Of a stretch of 64,000 nt of DNA, positions 47,584 through 56,720 are shown in pieces (within the stretch, counting starts at the first letter, position 1; every line of letters begins with the position of its first letter). Position numbers and translations under genes: made by a program. The stretch lies in assembly GCF_024746835.1 (NCBI RefSeq), contig NZ_CP080530.1, positions 868,001 to 932,000 of the forward strand, in the 5' to 3' direction. Source of the stretch: Mesorhizobium sp. AR02. GTDB taxonomy: Bacteria; Pseudomonadota; Alphaproteobacteria; Rhizobiales; Rhizobiaceae. Below the pieces are notes generated by a model, which did not search any database, had not been told where the DNA came from, and saw only the letters and a program-made list of their open reading frames with translations.

Positions 47584-48040
47584 ATACAGGAGCCCGTTTC
47601 GACTTCCTTTTCCTCTTGTGAGGTCTTCTCATGGGGAGTGTAGTCCGGTTCGGTGGGCTAGTGGGGTTTTTCAAAAGTCCCGCCGAGCGGTTGGGGGGCC
47701 CTTGCAAGCATCTGCCGGTTCAGGCGGCCGACTTGGCTGATTGTGGCACGCTCCTCCTCACGCCAGCTTCTCTTCGGGTAGGTAGAAGACCCGATCATGG
47801 TCCGCAGATTGAAAGGCGCAGGCCCCCTGCATGCACTGCGTGCGGATGGCGAAGCCGACTTCCGATTTTTTCGCCGAACGAGAACCGCGAGCATCGATTA
47901 GAGAATTCAAAGTATCCTCCCTTTCCAGTTTGGGGACGGTGGTCTACCAGCTGCCTGGCTGAGGCCCTAAGGAACCCGGACGTCGCGGAATACATCGCAC
48001 CCTGCTACATATACCCGCTGCGTCGAGGAGGAATCCGGTA
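47584..48040. other. Intergenic stretch, no gene recognised
   Basis: About 450 bp between the M16 operon and the dehydrogenase. A minus-strand 78-codon frame (47658-47894) is unassigned. Confidence 0.4.
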
Positions 48041-49516
48041 TTGCCCCTGTGCCTGCCGATGATCCGTCACCTGAAATCCCCCGAGCTCTTTGGACCCATT
48101 GATCGCCTGCCGGCACTTGGCACGCGGATTAGCAAGCGAACATTCGAGGTCCTCAACCCGTCGACCGGCGAAGTGCTGGCAGAGCTTCCCGACATGGGTG
48201 TCGAGGAAACATGCGCTGCGATCGACAAGGCGTATGTCGCCCAGCCTGGATGGGCAGGATTGACCGCACGTGAGCGCAGCGACGTTCTGTGGCGTTGGCA
48301 TCAGTTGATCATCGACCACGCCGACGATCTCGCCGCTATACTCACAGCGGAGATGGGCAAGCCGCTTGCCGAAGCCAAATCGGAGGTGTCGCATGCTGCG
48401 GCGTACCTGCAATGGTACGCCGAGGAGGCCAATCGCATATATGGCGAGACGATCTCCGCACCATCGCCGGACCGCCGCATGCTGGTGATCAAGCAACCGA
48501 TCGGCGTCGTGGGAACGATAACACCATGGAATTTCCCAGCCTCGATGGTCGCGCGCAAGATCTCGCCAGCCTTAGCTGCGGGCTGCACCATCGTGCTCAA
48601 GCCCGCTGAGCAGACGCCGCTCGTGGCTGGCGCAATGTTCGCCCTCGCCCACCAGGCCGGCTTTCCCGAAGGCGTCGTCAACCTGATCTATGCGTCCGAA
48701 GGTGATGCGGTTGGCCGTGAACTCTGCGCCAATCCCAAGGTCCGCAAGATCAGCTTCACCGGCTCGACCGAGGTTGGCCGGCTGCTGATGCGCCAGTGCT
48801 CGGACCAGATCAAGAAGGTCAGCCTCGAGCTCGGCGGCAATGCACCTTTCATCGTCTTCGACGACGCCGATATCGACGCTGCGGTCGACGGTGCGATCCA
48901 GGCGAAGTTCCGCAATGCCGGCCAGACTTGCGTGTCGGCGAACCGCCTTTACGTCCAATCGAGCGTTCACGACGAGTTCGTTGAGAAATTCGTGGAGAAA
49001 GTCCGCCGCTTATCGGTTGGTGACGGCTTCGCTGCCGGAGTGGACATCGGGCCGCTGATCGACAAGCATGCTCTGGCCAAGATCGAGTCGCACATCGCCG
49101 ATGCCGTCGCCAAAGGCGGCACAATTCGATGCGGGGGCAATCGCATCGGCAAGGATGGCACGTTTTTCGAACCAACGGTCCTCACCGAGATTTCCAGCGT
49201 GATGGCGGTTGCGCAGGAAGAGACTTTCGGGCCGCTGGCGCCGATCATTCGCTTCGACGATGCGGATCAGGTCGTGCGTGAGGCCAACGACACGATCTAC
49301 GGCCTCGCCGCCTACTTCTATGCCTCAAACCTGAAGCGTGTCTGGCGTGTGGCCGAGGCCCTGGAATATGGCATGGTCGGTATCAACACGGGACGCATGT
49401 CCTCGGAAGCGGCACCCTTCGGCGGGATCAAGCAGTCCGGCATCGGGCGGGAGGGTTCCCGCCATGGCCTCGAAGACTACCTCGAAATGAAATACCTTTG
49501 CATGGGCGGAATCTGA
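48041..49516 (+). CDS. NAD(P)-dependent succinate-semialdehyde dehydrogenase-like aldehyde dehydrogenase
   Basis: 491 residues from a TTG preceded by GAGGAGGAA at the right spacing; an ATG at 48059 is the alternative. Aldehyde dehydrogenase motifs are complete: TITPWNFPASMVARKISPAL (coenzyme), FTGSTEVGRLL, catalytic Glu in LELGGNAPFIVF, catalytic Cys in GQTCVSANR, and the C-terminal PFGGIKQSGIGREGSRHG typical of GabD/SSADH. It oxidises succinate semialdehyde or a related short aldehyde such as aspartate or glutarate semialdehyde. It is a second, intact relative of the frameshifted dehydrogenase at 57528 and could cover for it. No adjacent gabT. Confidence 0.9.
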   Translation: MPLCLPMIRHLKSPELFGPIDRLPALGTRISKRTFEVLNPSTGEVLAELPDMGVEETCAAIDKAYVAQPGWAGLTARERSDVLWRWHQLIIDHADDLAAILTAEMGKPLAEAKSEVSHAAAYLQWYAEEANRIYGETISAPSPDRRMLVIKQPIGVVGTITPWNFPASMVARKISPALAAGCTIVLKPAEQTPLVAGAMFALAHQAGFPEGVVNLIYASEGDAVGRELCANPKVRKISFTGSTEVGRLLMRQCSDQIKKVSLELGGNAPFIVFDDADIDAAVDGAIQAKFRNAGQTCVSANRLYVQSSVHDEFVEKFVEKVRRLSVGDGFAAGVDIGPLIDKHALAKIESHIADAVAKGGTIRCGGNRIGKDGTFFEPTVLTEISSVMAVAQEETFGPLAPIIRFDDADQVVREANDTIYGLAAYFYASNLKRVWRVAEALEYGMVGINTGRMSSEAAPFGGIKQSGIGREGSRHGLEDYLEMKYLCMGGI

Positions 49517-49893
49517 AGCATCTGCTTGCGCGGTTCGCAGATCCGGGAATTGCACGAGCGATCTCCGAAGACGGAAATCGAAAGATCGCTGCTCGATGGG
49601 TGCCGGCGTGCGGCTCTGCAACCCGTGGAGACGCAATTCTGAAGTACTGGCTGGATTGTTCTCTCGACGTGACAAGCGCCTCGTTGTCGGCGAAGAGGGC
49701 GCATGTGGCGCTTGCGATCGACCAGGCGTCCTCACCGGTCGCGTCCCCAGACGTGGTGTAGCTCGGCGGTAGCGAAGCCGCTCGCGAGCGCGCCCTCAAC
49801 AGCGCCGTAGCGAGCGAGCGGCTTTGCGGCGGTCATCGATGTTCCCCGGTAAGGTCGGGTTGCTGACACCAACCTGATTCGAAGGAACCACCG
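49517..49893. other. Spacer before IS256 remnant
   Basis: About 380 bp; the last ~40 bases are probably the leader of the IS256 element. No gene recognised. Confidence 0.4.
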
Positions 49894-50107
49894 ATGACCG
49901 ACGACATGATGAACCTGCGCACGCTCGTGGAGAAGACCCCCGACGCCGATATCTTGCGCGAGATGATCGGCTTTGCCGCCGAGCGGCTGATGGAGCTGGA
50001 GGTGGGCGCCGCCACCGGCGCCGGCTATGGCGAGAAGAACCCGCTGCGGACGGCTCAGCGCAACGGCTATCGCGATCGCGATTGGGAGACGCGGGCCGGC
50101 ACCGCCG
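49894..50107 (+). pseudogene. IS256-family transposase, N-terminal remnant
   Basis: [20 protein letters not shown], then [20 protein letters not shown] and [14 protein letters not shown] is the N-terminal end of an IS256 (mutator) transposase. After residue ~71 the sequence abruptly becomes the reverse complement end of a hipA relic. Confidence 0.85.
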
Positions 50108-50129
50108 AAACTGTGAAGGAATGTCCTTG

Positions 50130-50555
50130 TCACAGCGCCCGCGCCCGCTTGAGGTCGTCGTGCTCGAAGGCGCTGGCCATGCGGTTTATCTCGGCCGAGC
50201 GGGCGCCGACTGCCTTGGCGGCGTCCCGCCATGTCGCGGTCACGGCCGCGACTCCTTTGATAATCGCCCGGGCTTGCGCCAGCGTGAGCGCAAAAACTCC
50301 GACGCAGCCTCCAAAAGATCGAGCGAACAGGTGCCCTCGTCGAGATCAATGTTGGTGGTGAGCACCCGCGCCTTAAGATCGGTCGGGATGGGATTGAGGT
50401 CGTATGCCGGTGAGAGCGACCATCCCGCCTTTCCCAGCCAAAGGAAGCCGTGATTGCGCAGGTGATCGTCGACATTGGAGATCAGCACGTTGAAAACGAC
50501 ACGCCGATAGAGGGCATGGGCGCCCGTCTTTCCCTGTGCGCCGTGTTGCGCAAGG
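50130..50555 (-). pseudogene. HipA-like toxin kinase, C-terminal remnant (copy B)
   Basis: The minus strand reads YRRVVFNVLISNVDDHLRNH then GFLWLGKAGWSLSPAYDLNP, the HipA kinase catalytic loop and DFG-like metal site (SPAYDLNP), and after one frameshift near 50290 continues [20 protein letters not shown] to [10 protein letters not shown]. The N-terminal ~60% of the kinase and hipB are missing; a mini-IS6 abuts its upstream end. Confidence 0.82.
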
Positions 50556-50657
50556 GGTGGTGTCACATTGCCGCGTGGGAAGCCGTGAGTGCACGGCCTG
50601 CCTGAAAAGCGCGGTGTCGGCCTCACGCGGCCACATTTCAAACAACGTGACAACGCC
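50556..50657 (+). mobile_element. 102-bp internally deleted IS6 derivative (MITE-like)
   Basis: It starts with GGTGGTGTCACATTG, one mismatch from the left end of IS6 copy 1, and passes directly into the last ~87 bp of the element (CCGCGTGGGAAGCCGTGAGT ... CAACGTGACAACGCC). About 700 bp with the transposase gene are lost. Both terminal repeats are kept, so a full copy elsewhere could mobilise it. No 8-bp target duplication. Confidence 0.78.
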
Positions 50658-50744
50658 CTCATGATTGTTGGCAAGCTGGTCGACGGTCGATTGGCGGATG
50701 TAGATGTAGGCGCCGCGCGCCAGGTGGTCAGACGTGATCTTCAT
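50658..50744 (-). pseudogene. Serine recombinase (resolvase/invertase), N-terminal scrap
   Basis: MKITSDHLARGAYIYIRQST followed by VDQLANNHEG, the start of large rhizobial serine recombinases including the strand with the Arg-Gln-Ser active-site block (IRQST). Cut by the mini-IS6. Confidence 0.75.
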
Positions 50745-51220
50745 CACCGGCCTCCGTCGCTGCGGCTGCGCCCCGTGCTTCCGACAGCAGCGCGCTCACC
50801 AGTGGCAATAGCTTCGTCCGCTCGGCCGGTGCTATCGGTGCCGGCGGGGTCTTGGGCACAAAGAGATCGAGTTGGCGGTGACAGGATTGACGATGCTTCG
50901 TGCTTGTCTCCTCCTTCGCAACGGGAATCGTCGCGAAGCAAGGTTAGACAGGCATCGAGCTCAAGACGAAGTTCGCGCAGATACGTCAGCGACAGACGGG
51001 GACTCTCCGTCACCATCATCACCTCCGCACGATCCTCCGTCATCCAGATCGGCAACTGCACCAGGGTGCCGTCAAGCTGGCGGATGATCAGAACGACCTC
51101 GTCACCATTGCGATTGCGCCCGGCAACAATAACCGCTTCCCCGTAACGGGGATGAAATCGATATCGGATAATCGCCTCACCCGACTGATAGCGGGCATTA
51201 TGAAGTTGTTGCACCCACAC
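50744..51220 (-). CDS. Hypothetical protein next to recombinase (DUF5372-like)
   Basis: The stop codon overlaps the ATG of the recombinase scrap (TGATG), showing the two formed an operon. Core: YRFHPRYGEAVIVAGRNRNG and LIIRQLDGTLVQLPIWMTED, a small beta-rich domain found upstream of recombinases in rhizobial mobile DNA. The first residues (from GTG 51220) overlap the IS110 fragment, so the native start may have been replaced. Role unknown. Confidence 0.55.
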   Translation of the reverse strand: MWVQQLHNARYQSGEAIIRYRFHPRYGEAVIVAGRNRNGDEVVLIIRQLDGTLVQLPIWMTEDRAEVMMVTESPRLSLTYLRELRLELDACLTLLRDDSRCEGGDKHEASSILSPPTRSLCAQDPAGTDSTGRADEAIATGERAAVGSTGRSRSDGGR

Positions 51221-51878
51221 CTGGAACGCTCATCAGCCGCCGACGGACCTCTTCCTGGCGAACGAGACCGAGAACCTGCTTCGTCAGCCGGGCGAACTCT
51301 CCCAGCATTGTAGCGAGGATCGTCAGCAGTGGCTCGACCAGAGGCATGACAACCGGATCTGTGCCGGCCAACTCGCGCACACGACTGGCGAAGGCGGTTC
51401 GCGACGGCGTGCCCAGCTTGATGCCGGCCTCCCGCAGGATCGCCCGGACCACGTTCTCGATGGTGCGCATTTCGTTCAGCACCGTGCGGCGGGCGACGAG
51501 GAGGGATCGCCAGACACGGCACTGCCGGCTCTTGACGTGCACCTGCTGATACCAGCCGGTGCGCATGATCTGCGCCAGCGCGCGGGCGTCATTCCGATCC
51601 GTCTTGTTTGGCATCGTCTTCATCGCCGCATTGGCCTGCCGGGTCTCGATGCAAATGGCCGGCAGGCCATCGGCGCACATCCCGTCGTGAAGCCAGGCCG
51701 TCAGCGAACACGCTTCGAGACCGATGCGCTCCAGCGGCAGATCGACTTTCCGCAACGCTTCGATCAACGCCTGCGGCTCGCTCGCCGCACGCGCCTCCTT
51801 CACGATCCGCCCGGCCTCGTCGACCACGCAAATCGCGGTCTCTTCCAAAGACACGTCAAGTCCGGCAAAATACTTCAT
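51198..51878 (-). pseudogene. IS110-family transposase, C-terminally truncated
   Basis: 226 residues with the DEDD catalytic domain: YFAGLDVSLEETAICVVDE (Asp), GLEACSLTAWLHDGM (Glu), MPNKTDRNDARALAQIMRTG (two Asp). The frame stops at RLMSVPGVGATTS, exactly where the transposase_20 domain begins, so the catalytic Ser domain is lost. Confidence 0.88.
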
Positions 51879-51996
51879 GGCTGCTCCTCCTGATGTTTGT
51901 GGCGATCTACATCGACCACGTTCTCACATCTCGACAGGAGCAGCCGCCCTCAATCTGGCTCGGGCGAGACCCCAATCACCCCATCTGTTGAAGAAG

Positions 51997-52341
51997 TCAG
52001 GCTCTTTCGCTAACGAAGCCTGAATCGTCGGCGTTGTGGATGTAGAAGTGGCCGACGAGGCGGCCTGCAGTGCCAAAGGCAACCCAGCCGCGGCCACAGG
52101 CTGGGTCGTTCTCATCCTGCCCCTCCCACGAGAATTCCGCGCAGGCTGAGCCATCGCGGGTGCCATATCGGACATCGAGGAAGCCCTTGAGTGCGCCGAA
52201 GGCGATCTCGCCATCCGCCGAGCCTTTGAATGTCAGATGCGCCTCCTCGACGAGATCGAGGAAGTCGTTATCCCAAACATCTATCTCGACGATGCGCCAG
52301 CGGCCGGCAAAGGCCTTGGCGAAGCTGGGAACCTTGGCCAT
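51997..52341 (-). CDS. Passenger/hypothetical protein coupled to the IS5 transposase
   Basis: 114 residues starting MAKVPSFAKAFAGRWRIVEI. Its ATG overlaps the transposase stop (TGATG) and has GGAGA seven bases upstream, so it is translationally coupled. The product is acidic, with conserved-looking blocks DFLDLVEEAHLTFKG, FGALKGFLDVRYGTRDG and FSWEGQDENDPACGRGW. No catalytic motif; function unknown. Intact although its transposase is dead. Confidence 0.7.
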   Translation of the reverse strand: MAKVPSFAKAFAGRWRIVEIDVWDNDFLDLVEEAHLTFKGSADGEIAFGALKGFLDVRYGTRDGSACAEFSWEGQDENDPACGRGWVAFGTAGRLVGHFYIHNADDSGFVSERA

Positions 52342-52920
52342 CAGCCGGTCTCCGCCATGAGCTTTGGCAGTCGCACCAGATTGTAGGCTGCGGCTGCGAA
52401 GGTGAAGGCCCATCCGACACGATCGGGGCCGCGGAATCTGGTCTTGTGCTGGCCGGCCACGACCTTGATCCAACCGAATGCCTCTTCGATGCGCTTCCTG
52501 ATGCGCTGGCTGACGGCATAGCCGCCATGCCGCGTCGTAGGCCTTGTCGGCGCCGAGCGTGATCGCCTGTGGCCGCTCCGCTCGAGGTTCAATCATGTGC
52601 AGTGCGGCCACCCGCTCAGCATGTCCGTCTGCCAGTGTCAGGCAGGCGTCGACCAGCAGGCCGTGGCGGTTCGAGTAGAACGCCTGTAGCAGCATCGCTC
52701 GCAGCAGCTTTTCCGGCGGGATCGAAGGCCGCCCCATCGGCGAATACAGCGCCGCCAAGTCCCGCTCTAACGCCGCCAGCGCCTCGTTCACAATCGCCCG
52801 AATGCGGCGCAACGGATGATCGCGCCGCACCCGAGCCTCGAGATCAACATAACTGAACAGTTCGCCAGACCGTTCGTCTCCGCCGCGCATGCCTCGTTCT
52901 CCGAATCTCTCCGGAGACAC
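52341..52920 (-). pseudogene. IS5-family transposase with internal deletion
   Basis: The N-terminal frame reads YVDLEARVRRDHPLRRIRAI and GRPSIPPEKLLRAMLLQAFY, then ITLGADKAYDAAW. The C-terminal part (GGYAVSQRIRKRIEEAFGWI then KVVAGQHKTRFRGPD, ending PKLMAETG) is in another frame. About 200 residues expected between them are missing, including parts of the DDE core. Confidence 0.85.
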
Positions 52921-52940
52921 TGAATCACGCTAACAGCCTG

Positions 52941-54416
52941 TTAGCGCTCCACGCTGGAAGAAGGCTGCGCTGCAAGAGGCAGCCATGAATGTTCGATCAG
53001 AGCGCGGTGAAGCGCCCTAACAGCGTCGTCAAAGCGGGATTCATCAACTATGAAGATTATATCTACGCCGCGCATGAGCTGGTGGATGCCTAGGACCTCT
53101 ATGCAAGCATCCGCTAGCGCTTGTACAGCAATGGCTGCTAGGTTCTGGAGATTTAGGTCGCTTCCGATGGCCGAGACAATGCTCACCTTCTTTGTAACAA
53201 TATCAGCCGTCGGAAAGCTTTCCTCTAGAGCCTGGACAACGGGCGGGATTACGTCGGGTCCCGCGGCTAGATAATGCGTGATGGTATTTGCGTTTGATGC
53301 CTTAGTGACGACGCGGACGTTATAGCCTTTCAACTTCTTGAGTATGTCCGCATCATAGTCGTTCCCACCCACCATATCCTGCTCGAAAAACTCTAGGGCA
53401 TACACCCCTCTAAGGCCAGTGATAATCTCTGCCTGCGGTGTGTCAGAGACGTAGTCGCGCGTAATGACGGTTCCTTCGTCCCCAGGTTCGAAGGTATTCT
53501 TGAAACGAAGAGGTATATTCGCATGGCGCAGCTCCTTGGCTGCAGCCGGATGTATCGCCTCCACTTCGAGGTTAGCGAGCTGATCGGCGACATCATAGTT
53601 GGTGTGGCCGATGGTGCGGACCCGTGCAATGCCGACAATCTTGGGGTCGGCTGTCGAAAGATGGTACTCCTTGTGGATTATTGCCTCCTTGGCGCCTGTG
53701 CGTACGGCGATCCGGGCGAATGTAAACTCGGTGTAGCCACGGCCATAGAGCTGCACCAGGCCAGCTGGGCATAGGCTGTAGCCCGTGATGATCGGCAGCT
53801 GCTTGCCGAGGTCGATCGCGGATAGCGCCGTCTCGATTCGCTCGTCAAGGCTTATTTCAGTTTCGTCACGCCAGCCCGTCATGTCCACGAAGATCGCCTC
53901 CACGCCAAGTTTCCTGAGGAGCAGTGCCGTGTTGTGGGAACTGTGGGCTTCGCCCTGCGCGGCGAGAACCTCGCGCACGGTATTCAAGTGCTCTTCGAGC
54001 CTGAAGGGGCCATTTGAGCAAAGCCGCTGCAGATCCAACAGGCAGCCGCGCACTCCTTCGATGCGGTCGCGAACAAAATCATCGGCGACGCGCCTTTCCG
54101 GCGAGCAGCCGAAGATCTCCGCATTGATCCTCCTCATCTCCCGATGGGCCTCTGCGAGAGCTTCAACCCAAGCCGATCTTGATCTGTCGCCCGCAAAGCG
54201 CGCATAGGCGCCGGGCGTGCCGGTTTTCTTGTGCTCGAGGAGCAGATCGGTCATTCCACTATAAGCGGATACGACGAATATACGGTTGTAGAGTGCGCTA
54301 CCCTTGCGTTCTCCGATTAGGACGTTCTTGAGTACGGCAGTGGTGTTGGAGATCGACGTGCCTCCGATCTTCTCGACAGTGTGGGCGCTAGGCTCGCGGT
54401 TAGGCAGGAGATTCAC
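52941..54416 (-). CDS. ask: Ectoine-pathway aspartate kinase (Ask_Ect type)
   Basis: 491 residues from GTG 54416, with AAGGA seven bases upstream. It phosphorylates aspartate, the first step towards aspartate semialdehyde. The N-terminus HTVEKIGGTSISNTTAVLKN with RIFVVSAYSGMTDLLLEHKK is specific to the specialised aspartokinases encoded with ectABC, which differ from LysC. Central motifs: GYSLCPAGLVQLYGRGYTEF, IIHKEYHLSTADPKIVG. Two ACT domains close the protein (TKKVSIVSAIGSDLNLQNLA; RGVDIIFIVDESRFDDAVRA). It lies 332 bp downstream of ectC on the same strand and looks intact, unlike ectC. Confidence 0.9.
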   Translation of the reverse strand: MNLLPNREPSAHTVEKIGGTSISNTTAVLKNVLIGERKGSALYNRIFVVSAYSGMTDLLLEHKKTGTPGAYARFAGDRSRSAWVEALAEAHREMRRINAEIFGCSPERRVADDFVRDRIEGVRGCLLDLQRLCSNGPFRLEEHLNTVREVLAAQGEAHSSHNTALLLRKLGVEAIFVDMTGWRDETEISLDERIETALSAIDLGKQLPIITGYSLCPAGLVQLYGRGYTEFTFARIAVRTGAKEAIIHKEYHLSTADPKIVGIARVRTIGHTNYDVADQLANLEVEAIHPAAAKELRHANIPLRFKNTFEPGDEGTVITRDYVSDTPQAEIITGLRGVYALEFFEQDMVGGNDYDADILKKLKGYNVRVVTKASNANTITHYLAAGPDVIPPVVQALEESFPTADIVTKKVSIVSAIGSDLNLQNLAAIAVQALADACIEVLGIHQLMRGVDIIFIVDESRFDDAVRALHRALIEHSWLPLAAQPSSSVER

Positions 54417-54450
54417 CTCAAAATCCTTTTCGGCGAGGTAGGTTGGTCAG

Positions 54451-54513
54451 TTGACAACCCGCGGCACCAGCGCGCCGTCCATACGTCTTGCATGCGCGCT
54501 GACGTCCATACGT
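54451..54513 (-). CDS. Possible 20-codon leader or micro-ORF upstream of ask
   Basis: A short frame (MDVSAHARRMDGALVPRVVN, then stop) has a very good ribosome site, AGAAGGAGAAGAACGT, before its ATG and ends about 35 bp before the ask start. It may be a leader peptide, a coupled micro-protein, or the scar of a deleted gene. Confidence 0.35.
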
Positions 54514-54748
54514 TCTTCTCCTTCTGACGTAGCTCGCAGCGCTGCCATGCCGTGTGAAGGTTCTCCGAAACGCCAGCCATGGGAGGTAGATCGAATCCAC
54601 GCGTCGTCGTACTTTCCTGGTCTGCGGATGTGCTAGCGCAGGGGAAGCCACGGCCTCAGGCATGACGAGCGACCGCGGTGAGGCGAAGGAGCCAAATACG
54701 CTCGATGTCGACGCTCATTAACCTTCTCTGTGGCGACATCAGATCGCC

Positions 54749-55124
54749 TCAGGCAGAGTCGAGAGGATATGCGCCGGTCTCACCATGCACCTCGCTGCCC
54801 GCCAAGGGAGGTACAAAGACGTAGGCCAACACCAATTCGATCTCGGCCCAGCAGGTAGGCGTCATGCTTATCGAACGCGTAAATGATGTTCGGTCGCACG
54901 ACATGGACCTCATCCGCCTGCGGATCCTCGATAGAACCCGTTCCTGAGATGCAGTAGATCGCCCCAAGGTGGTTCCGAAAGTGCATCTTGAGCCGGGGCG
55001 TCCGGATAGATCCTAGTGATATGCCCATCCCATCGTTCTTGAGGAGCATCCGCCCGCTTTCCCAACTCGTCGTCTGGACCCGCCGGGCTGTCAGTTTCTC
55101 CTCATTAAAATCCCTGACGATCAT
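54749..55124 (-). pseudogene. ectC: L-ectoine synthase (EctC), frameshifted and missing a metal ligand
   Basis: The gene starts at ATG 55124 behind AGAGGTGAATC, 10 bases after ectB stops. EctC cyclises N-gamma-acetyldiaminobutyrate to ectoine. It begins MIVRDFNEEKLTARRVQTTS and holds the cupin strands HFRNHLGAIYCISGTG and RPNIIYAFDKHDAYLL. After LL the frame is lost by about two bases; the family C-terminus (AEIELVLAYVFVPPLAGSEV then HGETGAYPLDSA) is in another frame and stops at 54749. The conserved metal-ligand Glu of HLEAVYC is Gly here (HLGAIYC), while the Tyr and His of IYAFDKHD remain. Both defects argue for loss of activity. Confidence 0.85.
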
Positions 55125-55134
55125 GATTCACCTC

Positions 55135-56442
55135 TTACGCTGCCGTGTTCACGGTGCTGCCAATCACGCTTTCGATAGCGTCCTCGAGGATGTCGAGGCC
55201 TTGGCTAAGCTGATCCTCGCCAATGACAAGAGGTGGCAGACACTTCACGACCTCGTCTTTGGGACCAGCGGTCTCGACAATGAGGCCCTTTTGGAAGGCG
55301 GTGCTGATGACTTGACCGGCAACCTCGCCAGACTTCAGATCGATGCCCCGCATCATGCCACGACCCTTGACTGACGCGCGGCTTGGGTCGTATTTCTGCG
55401 CGATCTGCTCAAGGCGGCTTTTCAGCAGATTGCCTTTCTCCGCGACGGACGCAGCAAAGCTGTCTGTCCGCCAGAAGTGCTCAAGGGCTGCCCGGGCGGT
55501 CACAAAAGCATGGCAATTGCCGCGGAACGTGCCGTTGTGTTCTCCCGGCTCCCACTTGTCGAGTTGTCGATCAATTAGGACGAGGGCCATAGGCAGGCCA
55601 TAGCCCGATATCGATTTCGCCAGAGTGACGATGTCCGGGCGGAGACCGGCCGCCTCAAAGCTGAAGAACGCATCGGTCCGGCCAACACCGGCCTGAATGT
55701 CGTCTACGATCAGCAGAGCTCCGTGTTTGCGCGCAATGGCCGCCACCCTGCGCAGCCACTCCGTGCCGGCGACATTCAGGCCGCCTTCGCCCTGAACTGT
55801 CTCGACAATCACCGCCGCCGGGGCGTCCACGCCGCTGGAGGGATCCGAGAGCAGGCGATCAAGGTAATCGGCGGTGTCTACAGCGGATCCAAGATAGCCG
55901 TCATAGGGCAGTCGCGTGACGCCGCCGAGCAGCTGCCCGGCGGCTGCGCGGTGATATCGGTTGCCGGTGCAGGAGAGAGCGCCAAGGCTCGCGCCGTGAA
56001 AGCCATTAGTGAAGGCTATGATGTTGGGCCGACCAGTGATCTTGCGCGCCAGCTTGAGGGCAGCCTCGACCGCGTTGGCGCCGGTTGGACCGGGAAACTG
56101 TACGACGTAGTCTAGTTGTCGCGGTCTAAGAATCGTCTCATCGAATTCCCGCAGAAAAGACTCCTTGGCTTCGTTATACAGATCGAGGCCATGGGTGATG
56201 CCGTCACGCGCAATATAGTCTACGAGTGCGGACTTCAGCTCGGGGGGATTGTGCCCATAGTTTAAACTTGAGCAGCCCATGAGGAAATCGAGATAGGCTG
56301 TCCCATCTCGCGCAAACAGCTGGGCCCCTTGTGCCCTCGCGAAAACGACGGGAAAGCTGCGGGCGTAGCTGCGCACTTCGGACTCAAGATGGTTGAAGAC
56401 CGCAAATTCCTCCTCGCGATCCGGTTTACTTTGGTCAGTCAT
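55135..56442 (-). CDS. ectB: L-2,4-diaminobutyrate:2-oxoglutarate transaminase (EctB)
   Basis: A class III, PLP-dependent aminotransferase that makes diaminobutyrate from aspartate semialdehyde and glutamate. Start at 56442 (MTDQSKPDREEEFAVFNHLE) behind GGGAGGCAACG gives 435 residues. Typical EctB motifs: VQFPGPTGANAVEAALKLAR, FTNGFHGASLGALSCTGN, VIVETVQGEGGLNVAG, LLIVDDIQAGVGRTDAFFSF, PLP lysine in LAKSISGYGLPMALVLID, and HNGTFRGNCHAFVTA. It is intact and first gene of an ectB-ectC-ask operon. A NifA/sigma54-type promoter begins about 175 bp upstream. In normal clusters ectA precedes it; here it is 6 kb away. Confidence 0.92.
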   Translation of the reverse strand: MTDQSKPDREEEFAVFNHLESEVRSYARSFPVVFARAQGAQLFARDGTAYLDFLMGCSSLNYGHNPPELKSALVDYIARDGITHGLDLYNEAKESFLREFDETILRPRQLDYVVQFPGPTGANAVEAALKLARKITGRPNIIAFTNGFHGASLGALSCTGNRYHRAAAGQLLGGVTRLPYDGYLGSAVDTADYLDRLLSDPSSGVDAPAAVIVETVQGEGGLNVAGTEWLRRVAAIARKHGALLIVDDIQAGVGRTDAFFSFEAAGLRPDIVTLAKSISGYGLPMALVLIDRQLDKWEPGEHNGTFRGNCHAFVTARAALEHFWRTDSFAASVAEKGNLLKSRLEQIAQKYDPSRASVKGRGMMRGIDLKSGEVAGQVISTAFQKGLIVETAGPKDEVVKCLPPLVIGEDQLSQGLDILEDAIESVIGSTVNTAA

Positions 56443-56615
56443 CGTTGCCTCCCTATTTGGGTATTGGCTTGGCAGGTCGGCGGGTATGCCTGCAAATGGG
56501 GTCGTGGTCGAACCAGGGAGCTTGCCGAATTGGCGCACCCAAGTCCTGAGCCACAGCTGCGAAGAACAACTTGGACGAACACCGGTGCCGCCCGGCGTCG
56601 CGTTTCACGAAGAGG

Positions 56616-56632
56616 CTCAAAAGTCATGCCAA
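56616..56632 (-). promoter_or_regulatory. -24/-12-like sigma54 promoter of ectB operon
   Basis: On the minus strand TTGGCATGACTTTTGAG matches the -24 element (TGGCA) exactly; the -12 element reads TTGA where TTGC is the consensus. The same sequence occurs before ectA. GG to the -12 position spacing is 10 bases. Confidence 0.68.
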
Positions 56633-56720
56633 TTGCGCCGAAGGAGCCTTAGAAATATTTTACTGAGTTTTGTTCAATGATTTGACCCGGAGTGCAGGAG
56701 GCAACCAGGGCGAAACAATG

